NCBI RefSeq assembly: GCF_013410745.1
Contig: NZ_JACCFY010000001.1
Location: 248,001-312,000, forward strand
DNA length: 64,000 bases
DNA from: Nesterenkonia xinjiangensis
GTDB lineage: Bacteria; Actinomycetota; Actinomycetes; Actinomycetales; Micrococcaceae
Direction of reading: 5' to 3'
How positions within the stretch are numbered: position 1 is the first letter of the stretch; each line of letters starts with the position of its first letter. Positions 1 to 7,051 of this stretch are shown here, piece by piece. The notes under the pieces are model-generated. The model saw nothing but the letters and a program-made list of their open reading frames with translations, searched no databases and had not been told where the DNA came from. The position numbers and the translations under genes were made by a program.

Positions 1-303
1 CAGAGCCCGGTTGACGGCATCGAGCGCCTCAGGACTCGGACAATCGCCGGTGACATGCGCAGTGAACAGATCACGGAGATCCTCGCGCAGCCCGACCAGC
101 CGACGCTGACAGTGCTCGTACAGCACCGCTTCCGGTGCGATCAGGTCATGCTCGGCCAACCAGGCGGTCGCCCCTTCCGGCGTGGACAGGGCATCGCTGC
201 TCCTGCCCGGTGCGCCGCCCTCGACGCTGTCGACCAGCGCGAGGCTGGGGTGCTCATGCGCGCCGGGCACAAGGGGCTTCGGTGACTCAGGCATAGGTCT
301 CAT
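1..303 (-). CDS. ABATE/CGNR-type regulator, N-terminal part (runs off window)
   Basis: The reverse strand is open from the window edge to ATG codons at 303 and 294. The 98-101 visible residues read like the N-terminal ABATE domain of CGNR zinc-finger proteins: a short segment with LALVDSVEGG, then a TPEGATAWL helix and a basic YEHCQRRLVGLREDLRDLF helix. The family usually has about 180-200 residues and ends in a CxxC...CGN zinc-binding motif, which would lie outside this window. A full-length relative is present at 21758. The role is presumed transcriptional and the ligand is unknown. Either ATG is possible; neither has a strong ribosome binding site. Function is by family resemblance only. 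Confidence 0.6.
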   Translation of the reverse strand, partial: MRPMPESPKPLVPGAHEHPSLALVDSVEGGAPGRSSDALSTPEGATAWLAEHDLIAPEAVLYEHCQRRLVGLREDLRDLFTAHVTGDCPSPEALDAVNRAL

Positions 304-388
304 GGTAACTATTTTCGCTTTCCATGACACCTCTGCTAGCCTGACTCACGTCAAAAGCCCTTTCCTCCCATGAGAGCAGAGACCACCC

Positions 389-592
389 ATGCAGTTCGGC
401 TCCCCTGCCGGCACCGCGCCGTTCGCGCTGTCCGTCCTCGCAGGAGGTGGCACCGGCGTCGGCACCACCGCCGCGGAAGGGCTGGCCGCCACGGCCTCCC
501 CGGCCCGGACCGCCGACCAGCACGGGTACCACCGGTTCTGGATGTCAGAGCATCACGCCATGGGAGCGACCTCCCATATGAACAACCCCTGA
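389..592 (+). pseudogene. LLM-class flavin monooxygenase, N-terminal remnant
   Basis: A 67-codon frame resembles only the first strands of luciferase-like monooxygenases: FALSVLAGGGTGVGTTAAE, then TADQHGYHRFWMSEHHAMG, where the family has a GYxRYWVAEHHxMPG motif. Complete members have about 330 residues, so more than 250 are missing. The frame stops at 590-592, just before the ribosome binding site of the isochorismatase-like gene. It is best read as a deletion remnant whose promoter region may still serve the next gene. It could also act as a short translated leader. A perfect 7-bp-arm hairpin lies inside its 3' end. Confidence 0.55.
560..577 (+). other. perfect hairpin in leader of isochorismatase-like gene
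   Basis: ATGGGAG and CTCCCAT form 7-bp arms around a CGAC loop, about 30 bases before the next start codon. There is no following T-run, so it is unlikely to be a simple terminator. It may be a leader structure or coincidence in GC-rich DNA. Confidence 0.35.
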
Positions 593-608
593 TGAAACGG
601 AGAACACC

Positions 609-1238
609 ATGACCGCACCCCGCCGAGCCCTCATCGTCATCGACGCCCAGCAGGAGTATTTCGAGGGCCTGCTGCCGATCCAGCATCCCAACCGCGACGA
701 GTCCGTCGCACGAGTCCGCTCCGCCATCGACGCCGCCGCCGAATCCGGGGCACCCGTGGTCGTCGTGCAGCACGAACTGCAGGAGGGCACCCCCGTCTTC
801 GCCGCCGGATCCACCACCTGGCAGAACCACCCGGACATCGCCGCCGTCCAGGATCACGCCTCGACGCGGATCAGCAAGCAGTACTCCAGCGTCTTTGCCG
901 GAACCGGCCTCGAGGACTGGTTGCGCGAACAGGAGATCGACACGATCACCCTGGTCGGCTACATGACGAACAACTGCGTACTGGCCTCGGCCGCGGCCGC
1001 CGAGCCGCTCGGGATCGCCGTCGAGGTGCTCTCGGACGCGACCGGCGCCATCGATCTCGCCAACGACGCCGGCAGCGCGTCCGCCCAGCAGGTCCACGAG
1101 ACCTTGATGGCTCTGCTGCAGTCGAACTGGGCGGCAGTCGCCGACACGGAGACCTGGATCAGCGCATTGAAGGCCGGCGACCCGCTGGAGACGAGCGATC
1201 TGGTCACCTCTGCGACCCAGGGCCGCGAGAGCGCCTGA
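609..1238 (+). CDS. isochorismatase-family cysteine hydrolase
   Basis: A 209-residue cytoplasmic protein with the complete triad of the isochorismatase-like hydrolases: Asp12 in ALIVIDAQQEY, Lys90 in STRISKQYSS and Cys123 in GYMTNNCVLAS. Members hydrolyse isochorismate, nicotinamide, N-carbamoyl amides or similar substrates; the substrate here cannot be told from sequence. Length is normal for the family. The start at 609 follows an AACGGAG ribosome binding site at a normal distance. The gene follows the monooxygenase remnant and ends at a strong hairpin, so it is probably now monocistronic. It may have belonged to a regulated detoxification operon with the lost monooxygenase. Confidence 0.88.
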   Translation: MTAPRRALIVIDAQQEYFEGLLPIQHPNRDESVARVRSAIDAAAESGAPVVVVQHELQEGTPVFAAGSTTWQNHPDIAAVQDHASTRISKQYSSVFAGTGLEDWLREQEIDTITLVGYMTNNCVLASAAAAEPLGIAVEVLSDATGAIDLANDAGSASAQQVHETLMALLQSNWAAVADTETWISALKAGDPLETSDLVTSATQGRESA

Positions 1239-1265
1239 GCGCAGATCACCGGCAGACCTCAGGCC

Positions 1266-1299
1266 GTGCTGGCGCCTCCACCGCAGGAGGCGCCAGCAC
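1266..1299. terminator. bidirectional terminator hairpin
   Basis: A perfect 14-bp stem (GTGCTGGCGCCTCC with its complement) and a 6-base loop lie between two convergent genes ending at 1238 and 1303. No U-tract is visible, which is common in high-GC actinobacteria. Confidence 0.75.
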
Positions 1300-1302
1300 A
1301 CC

Positions 1303-1704
1303 TCACGCCCCGCCCCAGAATGCATCCTCAGCGGCTCCGTCCTCGGAGAACAGATGCACCGCGACGATCTTGCCGTCCTGGATGGTCAGCAGGTCCACCC
1401 CTGCCATGTCCATCGCGGCGCCGGATCGCGTGGCGCTGAAGCGGACCGGCACGGCGATGAACCCACCGTTGACCATCGCGGGCCCCGTGGGCGCCAACTG
1501 GAAGGTCCCTTCGCTGGCCTCCATCATGCGCCCCAGGTGTGCACCGACGGCCTCGACGCCGATGTGCTGGCCGGAGAACCGGTGCGCCCCCGGCTGGTGC
1601 CACACCACCTGCTCACCGAGCTGGGCCATCGCCGTCGGCATGTCGCCGCGCGCCAGGGCCTCGAAGTACGTGGCGGCTACTGCCGCCGGAGTGCTCTCAC
1701 TCAT
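1303..1704 (-). CDS. SnoaL/NTF2-like protein
   Basis: A 133-residue protein of the SnoaL-like/NTF2 fold: an N-terminal helix (PAAVAATYFEALARGD), a conserved VVWHQPGAHRFSG strand after a short loop, and terminal beta strands (GVDLLTIQDGKIVAVHLFSED). These small cone-shaped proteins act as isomerases, cyclases or ligand carriers; no specific reaction can be assigned. The start at 1704 has an AAGGATG ribosome binding site, whereas the in-frame ATG at 1776 has none and would add an unlikely basic leader. The gene is divergent from the HxlR regulator at 1814, with GTAAC/GTTAC half-sites in the gap, so HxlR control is the obvious inference. Confidence 0.82.
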   Translation of the reverse strand: MSESTPAAVAATYFEALARGDMPTAMAQLGEQVVWHQPGAHRFSGQHIGVEAVGAHLGRMMEASEGTFQLAPTGPAMVNGGFIAVPVRFSATRSGAAMDMAGVDLLTIQDGKIVAVHLFSEDGAAEDAFWGGA

Positions 1705-1762
1705 GGTGTCATCCTTGTCGTCGGGAGGTCGCGGAATCGTCTGATCCGCGCCACCCCTGACA

Positions 1763-1795
1763 GTAACCAGTGGCAACCTGTTACCTCAACGTAAC
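1763..1795. promoter_or_regulatory. candidate HxlR operator, three alternating half-sites
   Basis: GTAAC (1763-1767), GTTAC (1780-1784) and GTAAC (1791-1795) alternate in orientation, giving overlapping dyads of 22 and 16 bp. They sit in the divergent gap between the SnoaL-like gene and the HxlR regulator. This is the layout expected for an autoregulated divergent promoter; binding is inferred. Confidence 0.5.
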
Positions 1796-1813
1796 CGTAG
1801 ATGAGGGGCCCTG

Positions 1814-2203
1814 ATGGAACAGCCACCGTGGAACGTGATGGTCGCGACGTGCCCGTCGCGCACGTCCCTGGCGCGCATCGCGAACAAGTGGACGGCGATG
1901 ATCGTCATCGCTCTCAGCAGAGGACGCCTCCGCTTCGGGGAGATCCGTCGAGCAGTGGACGGCATCAGCGGCAAGGTCCTGGCCGACACGCTGCGGGACC
2001 TCGAACGCGACGGAATCGTCTCTCGGACCGCCTATGACGAGATGCCGCCGCGCGTCGAGTATGACCTCACGCCCCTCGGCCGCTCACTGCGCGAGCCACT
2101 CACGGCGCTCGGCCGATGGGCGGAGGCGCATATCGAGAAAGTCGAGGCCGCCCGGGCGGCGTACGACGAGAAGACCATGCCCGAGGAGATCTCGATGCGT
2201 TGA
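1814..2203 (+). CDS. HxlR-family winged-helix regulator
   Basis: A 129-residue HxlR protein. It has the family N terminus with one conserved cysteine (ATCPSRTSLARIANKWT), the recognition helix region (GRLRFGEIRRAVDGISGKVLADTL), a wing (RDLERDGIVSRTAYD) and VEYDLTPLGRSL before the dimerisation helix. HxlR proteins are dimeric, DNA-binding, and often respond to electrophiles or oxidants through the N-terminal cysteine. The gene faces the SnoaL-like gene across a gap with GTAAC/GTTAC half-sites, which suggests auto- and cross-regulation. The start at 1814 gives the usual family length. No ribosome binding site is obvious, so a leaderless or weakly translated message is possible. Confidence 0.85.
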   Translation: MEQPPWNVMVATCPSRTSLARIANKWTAMIVIALSRGRLRFGEIRRAVDGISGKVLADTLRDLERDGIVSRTAYDEMPPRVEYDLTPLGRSLREPLTALGRWAEAHIEKVEAARAAYDEKTMPEEISMR

Positions 2204-2321
2204 TCAGTTGGACAACGCATCGTCGCACAGTAGGTTGTTGGTGATGATGACCAGTCAGGCCATGACCGGCCGCTCCCGGACAGGCGACCTGGTCGTGCCC
2301 TGATCCGCGCCCCTCCTTGCG

Positions 2322-2345
2322 TGAGTGCTCTGCCCCACCCACTCA
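2322..2345 (+). other. short hairpin upstream of VOC gene
   Basis: TGAGTG and CACTCA form a 6-bp stem with a long loop just before the VOC ribosome binding site. It could be a leader structure or a weak terminator of the HxlR transcript. Support is weak. Confidence 0.25.
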
Positions 2346-2363
2346 CGACCCACCAGGAGAACC

Positions 2364-2738
2364 ATGACAGCGCGTTTCAACCACACGATCATCGCCTCAA
2401 CTGACCCCGCCGAGATGGCGGGGTTCTACCGCGACCTGCTCGAAGCAGACCAGGCCCCCTCGTGGGGCCCCTTCCACAACGTCCAGCTCACCGACGGCGT
2501 GCTCCTCCAGTTCGCCACACCGCCGATGGAATTTCCGCCGCAGCATTACGCGTACCTGGTCGACGACGACCACTTCGATCGCGCCTATCAGAAGATCACG
2601 GACCAGCAGATCCCACACTGGGCGGACCCTCAGAGATCCCAGCCCGGGAAGATCAATCAGGGACACGGTGGCCGCGGCGTCTATCTGCTGGATCCTTCAG
2701 GGCACTATCTGGAGCTCCTCACCCGCCCCTACCTCTGA
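2364..2738 (+). CDS. VOC-family (glyoxalase/dioxygenase-like) protein
   Basis: A 124-residue single-module vicinal oxygen chelate protein. FNHTIIASTDPAEMAGFYRDLL forms the first beta-alpha unit, HYAYLVDDDHFDRAYQKI the second, and GRGVYLLDPSGHYLELLT is the signature C-terminal strand with the metal-ligand Glu of LELLT. Members include lyases, extradiol dioxygenases and antibiotic-binding proteins; the substrate is not evident. The start at 2364 follows a strong AGGAG and excludes an implausible 13-residue extension. The gene lies alone after the HxlR gene, with about 160 bases between, so it may have its own promoter. No catalytic residues are obviously missing. Confidence 0.83.
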   Translation: MTARFNHTIIASTDPAEMAGFYRDLLEADQAPSWGPFHNVQLTDGVLLQFATPPMEFPPQHYAYLVDDDHFDRAYQKITDQQIPHWADPQRSQPGKINQGHGGRGVYLLDPSGHYLELLTRPYL

Positions 2739-2789
2739 CGGACAAGCGCCCCTTCCAGTGATGCTTCGGACGAGGAGGACCGGGGAGGA

Positions 2790-3194
2790 CTAGAGGGCGA
2801 TGATCTGCCACAGGTGCCCGTCGACGTCGGCGCAGACCGCGACGTATCCCCAGCCCTGACGCTGCGGAGGGGAGGTCACCTCCCCTCCTGCCGCGTGAGT
2901 GCGCTCGGCCAGACGGTCGACCTCCTCCGCGGTGTCCACTGTGAGGCTCAGCACACATTCGCTCTGGCCTGTGGGGGCGGCCGGCCGGGGGTCGATCACC
3001 CAGCCGAACCCTCCCCTCGGGATCAGCATCAGCGTGACACCGGCAGTGACGCTGAACTGCAGAGGCTCGGGGACGCCGTCGTCGGCGAGCGGGCCGACCG
3101 GTTCGAAGCCGAAGGCGTCCCGGTAGAAGTCCATGGCACGCCGTCGATCGTCGATCGGCAGGCAGACGGTGAGGGGCTGATGCGGGGAGGTCAT
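2790..3194 (-). CDS. VOC-family protein (glyoxalase-like)
   Basis: A 134-residue VOC protein on the reverse strand. LTVCLPIDDRRRAMDFYRDAFGFEP is the first beta-alpha unit, and WGYVAVCADVDGHLWQIIAL is the terminal strand carrying the DxxGHxW signature. The central segment (SECVLSLTVDTAEEVDRLAE) is the second module. The terminal position has Gln-Ile rather than the metal-binding Glu, so metal chemistry may be altered and a binding-protein role is possible. It lies downstream of the DHFR-like gene, 52 bases away on the same strand, so it probably extends the HxlR-DHFR operon. The second copy of that operon, at 16-17 kb, lacks it. Confidence 0.82.
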   Translation of the reverse strand: MTSPHQPLTVCLPIDDRRRAMDFYRDAFGFEPVGPLADDGVPEPLQFSVTAGVTLMLIPRGGFGWVIDPRPAAPTGQSECVLSLTVDTAEEVDRLAERTHAAGGEVTSPPQRQGWGYVAVCADVDGHLWQIIAL

Positions 3195-3246
3195 GGCCTC
3201 CCTCCTTTCCGTGGTGGCAGGCGCCGTACGGCTCCTGGGTGGTGGG

Positions 3247-3894
3247 TCAGGCGTCGACGATGATGTTCTTGCCGTCCTCGACGGTGACGCTGAGCGAGTT
3301 CCCGAAGTCGCGGGGCGTCATCTCCGTGGCAAAGACCCCGCTGGCGGTGACGGTGCTCTGCTCGACACGCATCGCCGTCGGTGGCGTGTCCGGAGTGAAG
3401 ATCCTGGATCCGGCACCGACGACCACCGGGGCGACGAGGAACCGGTAGATGTCGACCAGGCCGGCCTCGTGCAGCGTCCTCGCCAGGTGGATGCTGCCGT
3501 GGACCTGCAGCTCGAGGTCATCCTCCACCGCTTTGAGCCTGGCGACGTCCTCGAGGAAGCCGTCGCCGAGGAGTGTGCTCGTGTCCGCCCAGGTCTCGCC
3601 CAGGGGTGAGGATGTGACCACATACTTGTGCCCCCTGTTGATCTGAGCGGCCACTGAATCCTCCGGGTCGGTGACATGCGGCCAGTGGGAGGCGAAGGTG
3701 TCGAAGGTGCGCCGCCCCAGCAGCAGGGCGCCGCAGCGCTCGTACCACGCGTCGATCGCATGACCGCAGCCCTCGTCGAAGAACGGCATGAACCATCCCC
3801 CGTGTCTGAATCCGCCGCGAGTGTCCTCCTCGGCGCTTCCGGGGCTCTGGCTGACGCCGTCGAATGTCGTGAAGAGATGGATGCTGAGTTTCAT
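3247..3894 (-). CDS. dihydrofolate reductase-like protein (RibD C-terminal fold), copy 1
   Basis: A 215-residue protein of the DHFR/RibD-C superfamily: KLSIHLFTTFDGVSQ at the start, the GALLLGRRTFDTFASHWP signature with a nucleotide-binding Gly-Arg-Arg, then VHGSIHLARTLHEAGLVDIYRFLVAPVVVGAGSRIF as the second half of the fold. Such proteins are NADPH-dependent reductases of unknown substrate and are very common beside HxlR or other one-component regulators. Its gene starts 3 bases after the HxlR stop, indicating one transcript. A close paralogue lies at 16028-16675, next to its own HxlR gene, so the pair has been duplicated as a unit. The start is supported by the family length and a GAAGGG-like site. 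Confidence 0.85.
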   Translation of the reverse strand: MKLSIHLFTTFDGVSQSPGSAEEDTRGGFRHGGWFMPFFDEGCGHAIDAWYERCGALLLGRRTFDTFASHWPHVTDPEDSVAAQINRGHKYVVTSSPLGETWADTSTLLGDGFLEDVARLKAVEDDLELQVHGSIHLARTLHEAGLVDIYRFLVAPVVVGAGSRIFTPDTPPTAMRVEQSTVTASGVFATEMTPRDFGNSLSVTVEDGKNIIVDA

Positions 3895-3897
3895 GGC

Positions 3898-4578
3898 TCA
3901 AGGCCCTTCTGACGCGGTCGGGGAAACAGTGAGGGCCAGCGGGACGTGGAACGCCTGGGCGAAGACCTCAAGGTCTGCGGCAGGACCCTCGATGGTGAGC
4001 TCCCCGGAGGTGACGGCGTCCTCCGGGGAGAGGCGGCCGGCCAACAGCAGCCTCAGCCGGGGCCCGGCGTGGATGACCACGTCAGGGTCGCAGACGGGGA
4101 TGTCGGCCCCGACGTCGAGGTCTTCGCCTCCGGCGGACGCCCAGGCACTCGCGGCTCCTGCATGGATGAGGTAGGTCGTGGGAGCCGAGATGATGCCCGG
4201 CCGATAGGCCGCACGAAGTGCAGCCGCCAAAGACGAACTCGTGAGAATCTCGCCGGGCTCCGGGGCGCTCATGCGCTGGGCGCCCCATCGCCCGAGTCTG
4301 TCCAAAATGGGCGTGAGTTCGGCCCCGTACGCTGTGAGGGCGTAGAGCACTCCCCCTCCGGGCTGCTCGGCGGCGCGCCGCTCCAGGACCTCCATCTGTT
4401 CCAACTCGCGCAGCCGCGTGGTGAGCACACTCGTCGGCACTCCGGGGAGCCCCTCGTGGATGTCCTTGAATCGCCGCGGTCCGACGCTCAGATCACGCAC
4501 GATGAGAAGCGCCCACCGCTCCCCCAGCACGCGGGCCGCCCTCGCGAGGCCGCAGAACTGGCCGTAGTCCTTCGTCAT
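3898..4578 (-). CDS. HxlR regulator with C-terminal SCP2-like domain, copy 1
   Basis: A 226-residue regulator. Residues 1-110 are an HxlR winged helix (QFCGLARAARVLGERWALLIVRDLSVG, then PTSVLTTRLRELEQMEVLERR), with the N-terminal cysteine in FCGLA. Residues about 120-226 resemble the sterol-carrier-like domain often fused to this subgroup (DPDVVIHAGPRLRLLLAGRLSPEDAV). ATG at 4578 is preferred over a TTG seven codons earlier. It lies 6 bases after a TATTGT -10 box, giving a leaderless message, and the duplicated copy at 17386 has the same geometry. A TGACTTC/GAAGTCA dyad covers the -10, suggesting autorepression. The DHFR-like gene follows immediately. Confidence 0.85.
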   Translation of the reverse strand: MTKDYGQFCGLARAARVLGERWALLIVRDLSVGPRRFKDIHEGLPGVPTSVLTTRLRELEQMEVLERRAAEQPGGGVLYALTAYGAELTPILDRLGRWGAQRMSAPEPGEILTSSSLAAALRAAYRPGIISAPTTYLIHAGAASAWASAGGEDLDVGADIPVCDPDVVIHAGPRLRLLLAGRLSPEDAVTSGELTIEGPAADLEVFAQAFHVPLALTVSPTASEGP

Positions 4579-4613
4579 GACTTCACAATACGAAGTCAAC
4601 TCCGGAATGACAA
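4578..4613 (-). promoter_or_regulatory. leaderless promoter with overlapping operator (HxlR copy 1)
   Basis: On the reverse strand, TTGTCA (4608-4613), a 17-bp spacer and TATTGT (4585-4590) are followed 6 bases later by the ATG at 4578, so transcription should begin at or next to the start codon. A dyad of TGACTTC and GAAGTCA arms (4578-4584 and 4592-4598) with a 7-bp spacer overlies the -10 box. The paralogous promoter at 17386 keeps the same layout. Confidence 0.65.
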
Positions 4614-4620
4614 GGGTTCG

Positions 4621-5244
4621 TCAGCGGGGCCGCAGGCCCGCCAGAACCATGGCCAGCACACCATCGGCGAACTCGTCATCCAGCGGGCCGGTTCGCAGCA
4701 GCCAGCGGTGGAAGAGCGGGCCGAAGAGGAGCTCCGCCGCCAGCTGCGGATTCACGGACTCACCGGCCTGACCAGCCTGCACCCCTGCCGTGATGCGCGC
4801 CGCGGTGGCGTCGAGCTGAGGACGGAGCAGACGGTGCACCAACTCGTCAGCGACGACGAGGTCCGCCTGAATCTCTGCGGTGATCGCGCGCTGGAGGCGG
4901 TCGGTGGCGGGCTCGGTCAGCGCGGCGACGGTCCCCCGCAGCACGGCCCGGAGATCCGATTCGAGGTCACCGGTGTCCGGCAACGCCACGGACCCGCCGT
5001 CCTGCGAGTTGGCCTCCAGAATCGCATCAAAGACGACGGCGGCCTTTGACCTCCACCAGCGGTAGATCGTCTGCTTGCCGACGCCGGCGGCCGAGGCGAT
5101 GCCTTCGATGCTCAGCCGGGCGTAGCCGACGTCGCTGATCAGCTCGCGCGTCGCAGAGAGGATCGCTCGGCGGGCTCGATCACTGCGTCGGGACGCGTCA
5201 GGTTCCCGCGCTCCCGACGTGGAGGTCTCCGGCGTAGGCGTCAT
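4621..5244 (-). CDS. TetR-family repressor of the adjacent SDR gene
   Basis: A 207-residue TetR protein. The N-terminal DNA-binding domain is complete: RARRAILSATRELISDVGYARLSIEGIASAAG, then VGKQTIYRWWRSKAAV as recognition helix and helix 4. The C-terminal half is the all-helical ligand and dimer domain (RAITAEIQADLVVADELVHRLL). The start at 5244 is chosen because the helix-turn-helix begins about 20 residues later; starts further upstream would run through the divergent promoter. It faces the SDR gene at 5349, and the gap has two similar palindromes that cover the SDR promoter. Repression of both genes is inferred. The inducer is unknown. Confidence 0.85.
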   Translation of the reverse strand: MTPTPETSTSGAREPDASRRSDRARRAILSATRELISDVGYARLSIEGIASAAGVGKQTIYRWWRSKAAVVFDAILEANSQDGGSVALPDTGDLESDLRAVLRGTVAALTEPATDRLQRAITAEIQADLVVADELVHRLLRPQLDATAARITAGVQAGQAGESVNPQLAAELLFGPLFHRWLLRTGPLDDEFADGVLAMVLAGLRPR

Positions 5245-5270
5245 GCCGGTAGAGTACCTCATCGCGAGAC

Positions 5271-5333
5271 GAGACGCACCGTCTTGACAGGATGAAGCGT
5301 CGCTCATGATACTGGCGAGACGAACCGTTTCGC
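5271..5333 (+). promoter_or_regulatory. SDR promoter with two TetR-type operators
   Basis: TTGACA (5284-5289), a 17-bp spacer and TGATAC (5307-5312) form a good promoter for the SDR gene. One palindrome, GAGACG-CAC-CGTCTT (5271-5285), touches the -35. A second, GCGAGACGAACCGTTTCGC (5315-5333), lies just after the -10. The two share the core GAGACG-N3-CGTYT and their centres are about 46 bp apart. Confidence 0.65.
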
Positions 5334-5348
5334 TGAAGGGAACTTGCC

Positions 5349-6215
5349 ATGCCTGAGACACCAGCTCGCGTCCGCACCTGGCTCATCACCGGCGCAGGCC
5401 GCGGACTGGGTCGCGCCTTCGCGCAGGCCGCCCTGGCACAGGGAGACCGCGTCATCGGAACCGTCCGCAGCCCCGGAGCGATGTCGCAGCTGGTCGATGC
5501 CCATCCGAACTCAGCCCGGGAGGTTCTGCTCGACGTCCGTGACGCCCAGGCCGTCACCGCCGTCGTCGATGACGCGGCCCAGGAGTCCGGCGGTCTCGAC
5601 GTCGTCGTGAACAACGCCGGCGCGGGCTTCGTCGGCGCGATCGAGGAGGTCGAGGAGCAGCAGGCCCGCGACCTCGTGGACCTGAACCTGTTCGGCGCCA
5701 TGTGGGTCTCACGCGCCGCGATCCCCCACCTGCGGGCCGGCGGCGGTGGCGACATCGTGCAGATCTCCACGGTGGGCGCCGTCGGAGCCATGCCGACGTT
5801 CGGGGTGTACAACGCCAGCAAATGGGCCCTCGAAGGGTTCAGCGAGGCGCTGTCCGCCGAGGTCGCGCAGTTCGGCATCCGGGTGACGATCGCCCAGTTG
5901 GGCGGCTTCGCGACCGACTGGGCCGGGACGAGCATGACGTTCGCCGAACCGAAGCCCGAGTACGACGCGCTGCGCACCGACCTCTTCGGCACCCCCGTTG
6001 TCCCGTGGCCCGCCCCTGATGCCGACACGCAGCCGACGGACGCCGATCCTCGCCTCGCCGCCGACGCCCTGATCGCGCACTTGGGCGACCCCGACCGCCC
6101 CCTGCGGGTCCTGATCGGCGACGACGCCCCGGAGCAGGCCACCCTGGCCTACGCCGCCCGCCGTGATTCCTACGGGACACGCCGACCGTTCGACTGGCCG
6201 GAGGACTCGGCCTGA
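5349..6215 (+). CDS. classical short-chain dehydrogenase/reductase
   Basis: A 288-residue SDR oxidoreductase. TWLITGAGRGLGRAF carries the TGxxxGxG dinucleotide motif (residues 14-21), VVNNAGAGF is the NNAG motif, and VYNASKWAL has the catalytic Tyr154 and Lys158, with the catalytic Ser in QISTVG. The charged residue after the second strand (TVRS) suggests NADP preference. The C-terminal extension of about 40 residues is typical of the subgroup often annotated as oxidoreductase YusZ-like. The substrate is unknown. It is divergent from a TetR gene and is probably derepressed by that regulator's ligand. The start follows a GAAGGGAAC ribosome binding site. Confidence 0.88.
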   Translation: MPETPARVRTWLITGAGRGLGRAFAQAALAQGDRVIGTVRSPGAMSQLVDAHPNSAREVLLDVRDAQAVTAVVDDAAQESGGLDVVVNNAGAGFVGAIEEVEEQQARDLVDLNLFGAMWVSRAAIPHLRAGGGGDIVQISTVGAVGAMPTFGVYNASKWALEGFSEALSAEVAQFGIRVTIAQLGGFATDWAGTSMTFAEPKPEYDALRTDLFGTPVVPWPAPDADTQPTDADPRLAADALIAHLGDPDRPLRVLIGDDAPEQATLAYAARRDSYGTRRPFDWPEDSA

Positions 6216-6264
6216 CGAGCGCCCCTGCCCCGGCCTGCCGCTAGCATGAGCGCATGGAGAGTCG

Positions 6265-6561
6265 ATGACGGGCTGGACCTTCGACGCAGAGCTCATCGAA
6301 TGGCGCGGACCTGCACCATTCGTCTTTGCGCCCATGCCGGAAGAGGTCTCCGCCCAGATGAAGGAGGCCGCCCGGGGTCTCATGTATTGGGGGCAGGTGC
6401 CGGTGAGCGCCACCATCGGCGCCACCGACTTCGACACGGCCGTCTGGCCGAAGGACGGCCGCTTCCTGGTGCCGGTGAAAGTGGCGGTGCAGCGGGCCGA
6501 GCGGATCGACGTCGGTGACCACGTCACCGTCACGGTGGAGGTGCGGGGTCAGCGACCGTGA
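6265..6561 (+). CDS. DUF1905-type small beta-barrel protein
   Basis: A 98-residue protein matching the DUF1905 pattern: TFDAELIEWRGPAPFVFAPMPEE at the start, a central VSATIGATDFDTAVWPKDGRFLVPVKVAVQ, and a final GDHVTVTVEV. Members are small cytosolic proteins of unknown biochemical role, sometimes fused to YdeI-like domains. The start at 6265 is preferred for family length; a GGAG lies nearby. The gene is convergent with the acetyltransferase-like gene and their ends overlap by 13 bases (6549-6561). No partner is evident. Confidence 0.75.
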   Translation: MTGWTFDAELIEWRGPAPFVFAPMPEEVSAQMKEAARGLMYWGQVPVSATIGATDFDTAVWPKDGRFLVPVKVAVQRAERIDVGDHVTVTVEVRGQRP

Positions 6562-7004
6562 CGGTCCGGGTTCTCCCAGGGCCAGGCGACGACCAGCCAG
6601 TCCGCCACCGCCTGGGCGAGCGGCTCGTCCAGCTCGGCGCGGTCCTGCCGCACCCAGGACTGTACCTCCACGTCATGCTCCGGGGAAGCGCAGGGATACA
6701 GGTACACGCAGCCGATGACGTCGTCGTCGGGATCGAGCACCGTGAAGGTGAAACCTCGACGCGCGACGAAGTCGGCCGCGTGCCGGGTGAGGTCGGCGAG
6801 GTTCTCTTCCGGGCTCGTGCCCTGCTCCGGCGGCCAGGAGCCGTCCGGATACCCCGGAGTGGCCCTGATGTGCGCGATGCTCGATGTCCACGCCCGGAGG
6901 TCGGCCTCATTGTGCTGCGGACCCAGCGGCTCGAGCCGGAACTGCCGGGTGGCCAATGCGGTCGGCGGGTCGAAGTCTGCGGGGACGAATTCGTGAGGCG
7001 CCAT
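6549..7004 (-). CDS. GNAT-like N-acetyltransferase
   Basis: A 151-residue protein with a GNAT-like layout: RQFRLEPLGPQHNEADLRAWTSSIAHIRATPG, TRHAADFVARRGFTFTVLDPDDDVIGCVYLYPC (the central beta hairpin of the fold), then DVEVQSWVRQDRAELDEPLAQAVADWL. The classical Q/RxxGxG/A acetyl-CoA loop is poorly conserved, which is usual for this subgroup of actinobacterial proteins that pair the central strands with an HNEADL segment. Enzymatic activity is therefore uncertain. The start at 7004 gives a compact protein. Its 3' end overlaps the convergent DUF1905 gene by 13 bases. Confidence 0.7.
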   Translation of the reverse strand: MAPHEFVPADFDPPTALATRQFRLEPLGPQHNEADLRAWTSSIAHIRATPGYPDGSWPPEQGTSPEENLADLTRHAADFVARRGFTFTVLDPDDDVIGCVYLYPCASPEHDVEVQSWVRQDRAELDEPLAQAVADWLVVAWPWENPDRHGR

Positions 7005-7051
7005 GGGGAGAGCCTACGCGCCCCTTCGGGCACTGAGCTCCCGCAGCCCGC

